Positions 6,823 through 7,856 of a stretch of 7,856 nucleotides of DNA are shown here, in pieces. Every line of letters starts with the position of its first letter. The stretch's first letter is position 1. A program made the position numbers and the translations under genes. Source of the DNA: Litoribrevibacter sp041590855 (GTDB taxonomy: Bacteria; Pseudomonadota; Gammaproteobacteria; Pseudomonadales; Litoribrevibacteraceae); the NCBI GenBank assembly GCA_041590855.1, contig JBFHTA010000181.1:1-7856 (forward strand). Reading direction: 5' to 3'. The notes beneath the pieces were generated by a model. It did no database searches, was not told the origin of the DNA, and saw only the letters and a program-made list of their open reading frames with translations.

Positions 6823-7856
6823 GCTGCACCTCTGTGTTCTCGGAAACCTCTGATAAGCGGGCCAGCGAGGCTTGTTCGGAGGCTGATATCAGCGCGTTCA
6901 GATGAAGAGTATGAGGTGCCGTACTCACCGTATGATGCTGCTCTTCTGTCGTCTCATCGATTACCCCTTGTGCGAAGGCGATGGCACGGAACGGGTTTTT
7001 TACTTTGGTGTAGACGGCCAGTTCCTGATCGGCTTGCAGTTCATCGACATCGTGAATTCGGGTTAACAGGTTCCCTTTAAAGGCGATGTCCCGCTGACTG
7101 AGTAAGGCGTCGATCAAGGCCTTGCCCTGACCGTTCAATTGAGTCGCCAGATTGGCCAGCCAGGAGACGCTCATCTCCAACGCCCGTTGTTCTGGCAACA
7201 ACTGGTCGATGCCCAGTCGATTGATCACAGAGAACAACTGATTGACGATCAGGTAATAGCTGAATCGGTTGAGAATCATCTCATCGTCATAAAATAATTC
7301 GGGGGTGTTTGCCAGCCGTGGCTCCTGAGCCATCAAATCGGCTTGGTGCGCTTTCGACAAATAGAAGCCTTGGTTATCGCGATAGAAATATCTGCTTGGC
7401 AGCCCTTCGGAGACGTCGAGCAGCGAGTTCTGTTGGTGGGCTTCCAGCGCTATGCCGTGTTCATCGTAGAGGCGAATGGCGGGTTCAATGGCACACTGCC
7501 AGTAGTGTTCAAACCAGAGCATGGCGACGTCGCTGATCGACTGTTGTTCTTTTTCCTGGAGATTGTCCGCCAGTTGCTGTATTAGGCTGGCTAATCGGGA
7601 AGGTTGTTCGGGGGTGATGCTGTCCTGAGTCAATGCCGCCACCGAGATCACCGACAATTGGTCGGCATTGGGTTGGCAGGCACTGAACGGGTTTTCACGA
7701 ATGATTAACTCGAAGCCGCTTTCTTCGCGCTCGGGCAACGCCAGCGAGATGTAAGCCGGATCATCAATGGTTTGAAAGCGCGGGTATTTATGGCTGAACT
7801 TGGTGGTTCTTAACAGGTTGGCCACGACGATGCCGGCTTCCAGCTCATGATGCATA
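6809..7856 (-). CDS. asbA: NIS siderophore synthetase (AsbA), 3' part cut by window edge
   Basis: This is the C-terminal ~348 residues of a second IucA/IucC-family synthetase. The frame runs to the right edge. The Met at 7855 is internal, since family members are about 600 residues, so roughly 250 N-terminal residues including the HPWQ region are missing. Counting from that Met, visible family features are RENP at 53-56, EAHQQN at 138-143, YRD at 158-160, and FKGNLLTRIHDVDE at 259-272. VKNPF at 285-289 is the closing Asn-Pro element. After that comes a tail of about 60 residues. In Bacillus, AsbA condenses citrate with the first spermidine. Being first in the operon order supports AsbA. The stop overlaps the asbB start by 14 nt. 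The operon promoter lies beyond the window. Confidence 0.9.
   Translation of the reverse strand, partial: MHHELEAGIVVANLLRTTKFSHKYPRFQTIDDPAYISLALPEREESGFELIIRENPFSACQPNADQLSVISVAALTQDSITPEQPSRLASLIQQLADNLQEKEQQSISDVAMLWFEHYWQCAIEPAIRLYDEHGIALEAHQQNSLLDVSEGLPSRYFYRDNQGFYLSKAHQADLMAQEPRLANTPELFYDDEMILNRFSYYLIVNQLFSVINRLGIDQLLPEQRALEMSVSWLANLATQLNGQGKALIDALLSQRDIAFKGNLLTRIHDVDELQADQELAVYTKVKNPFRAIAFAQGVIDETTEEQHHTVSTAPHTLHLNALISASEQASLARLSEVSENTEVQRESA
6829..6833 (-). promoter_or_regulatory. Ribosome binding site deciding the GTG start of asbB
   Basis: AGAGG on the minus strand, six bases before GTG 6822, lies within the 3' end of asbA. The alternative ATG at 6789 is preceded by AGCACTGCC with no purine-rich site, so the GTG is preferred. 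Confidence 0.7.

Noticed and set aside
4975..7856. Aerobactin-type (iucA/iucC) operon
   Set aside because: Two NIS synthetases alone would fit aerobactin, but there is no acetylase or lysine monooxygenase, and the next genes are adenylate ligase, aryl carrier/AsbE and dehydroshikimate dehydratase, which define petrobactin.

Overview
The window carries most of a petrobactin (catecholate-citrate siderophore) biosynthesis operon on the minus strand. Downstream and convergent to it is one unrelated plus-strand gene. The operon reads right to left in the same order as the Bacillus asb cluster: asbA (3' part, cut by the right edge), asbB, asbC, a fused asbD-asbE, and asbF. Gene content, intermediate GC and Gram-negative-style packing suggest a marine gammaproteobacterium, possibly of the Marinobacter/Oceanospirillales type. 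That assignment is inferred, because no taxonomic marker gene is present.

Layout: 1-1182 (+) encodes a probable exported protein with a long coiled coil and six alternating short/long helical repeats; its 5' end is outside the window. 1183-1308 is a short convergent intergenic region with a strong hairpin that can terminate transcription from both sides and a small imperfect tandem repeat. From 1309 to the right edge is the siderophore operon: asbF 1309-2178, asbDE 2175-3515, asbC 3567-4943, asbB 4975-6822, asbA 6809 to the edge. The genes overlap by 4 or 14 nt or are separated by only 31-51 nt, so they are almost certainly co-transcribed. The operon promoter, any Fur site and any export or uptake genes lie outside the window.

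How the genes work together (established for Bacillus, transferred here by homology): AsbF dehydrates 3-dehydroshikimate to 3,4-dihydroxybenzoate. AsbC activates this with ATP and loads it on the phosphopantetheine arm of the AsbD carrier. AsbE moves it to spermidine. AsbA and AsbB, both NIS synthetases, join the spermidine units to the carboxylates of citrate.

The most notable points are: (1) AsbD and AsbE are one polypeptide, which tethers the carrier to its offloading partner; (2) the AsbE part shows a Cys-His-Asp pattern like the C39/BtrH papain-like fold, suggesting a thioester-exchange acyltransferase mechanism; (3) the neighbouring plus-strand protein has an unusually regular alternating repeat architecture of unknown function.
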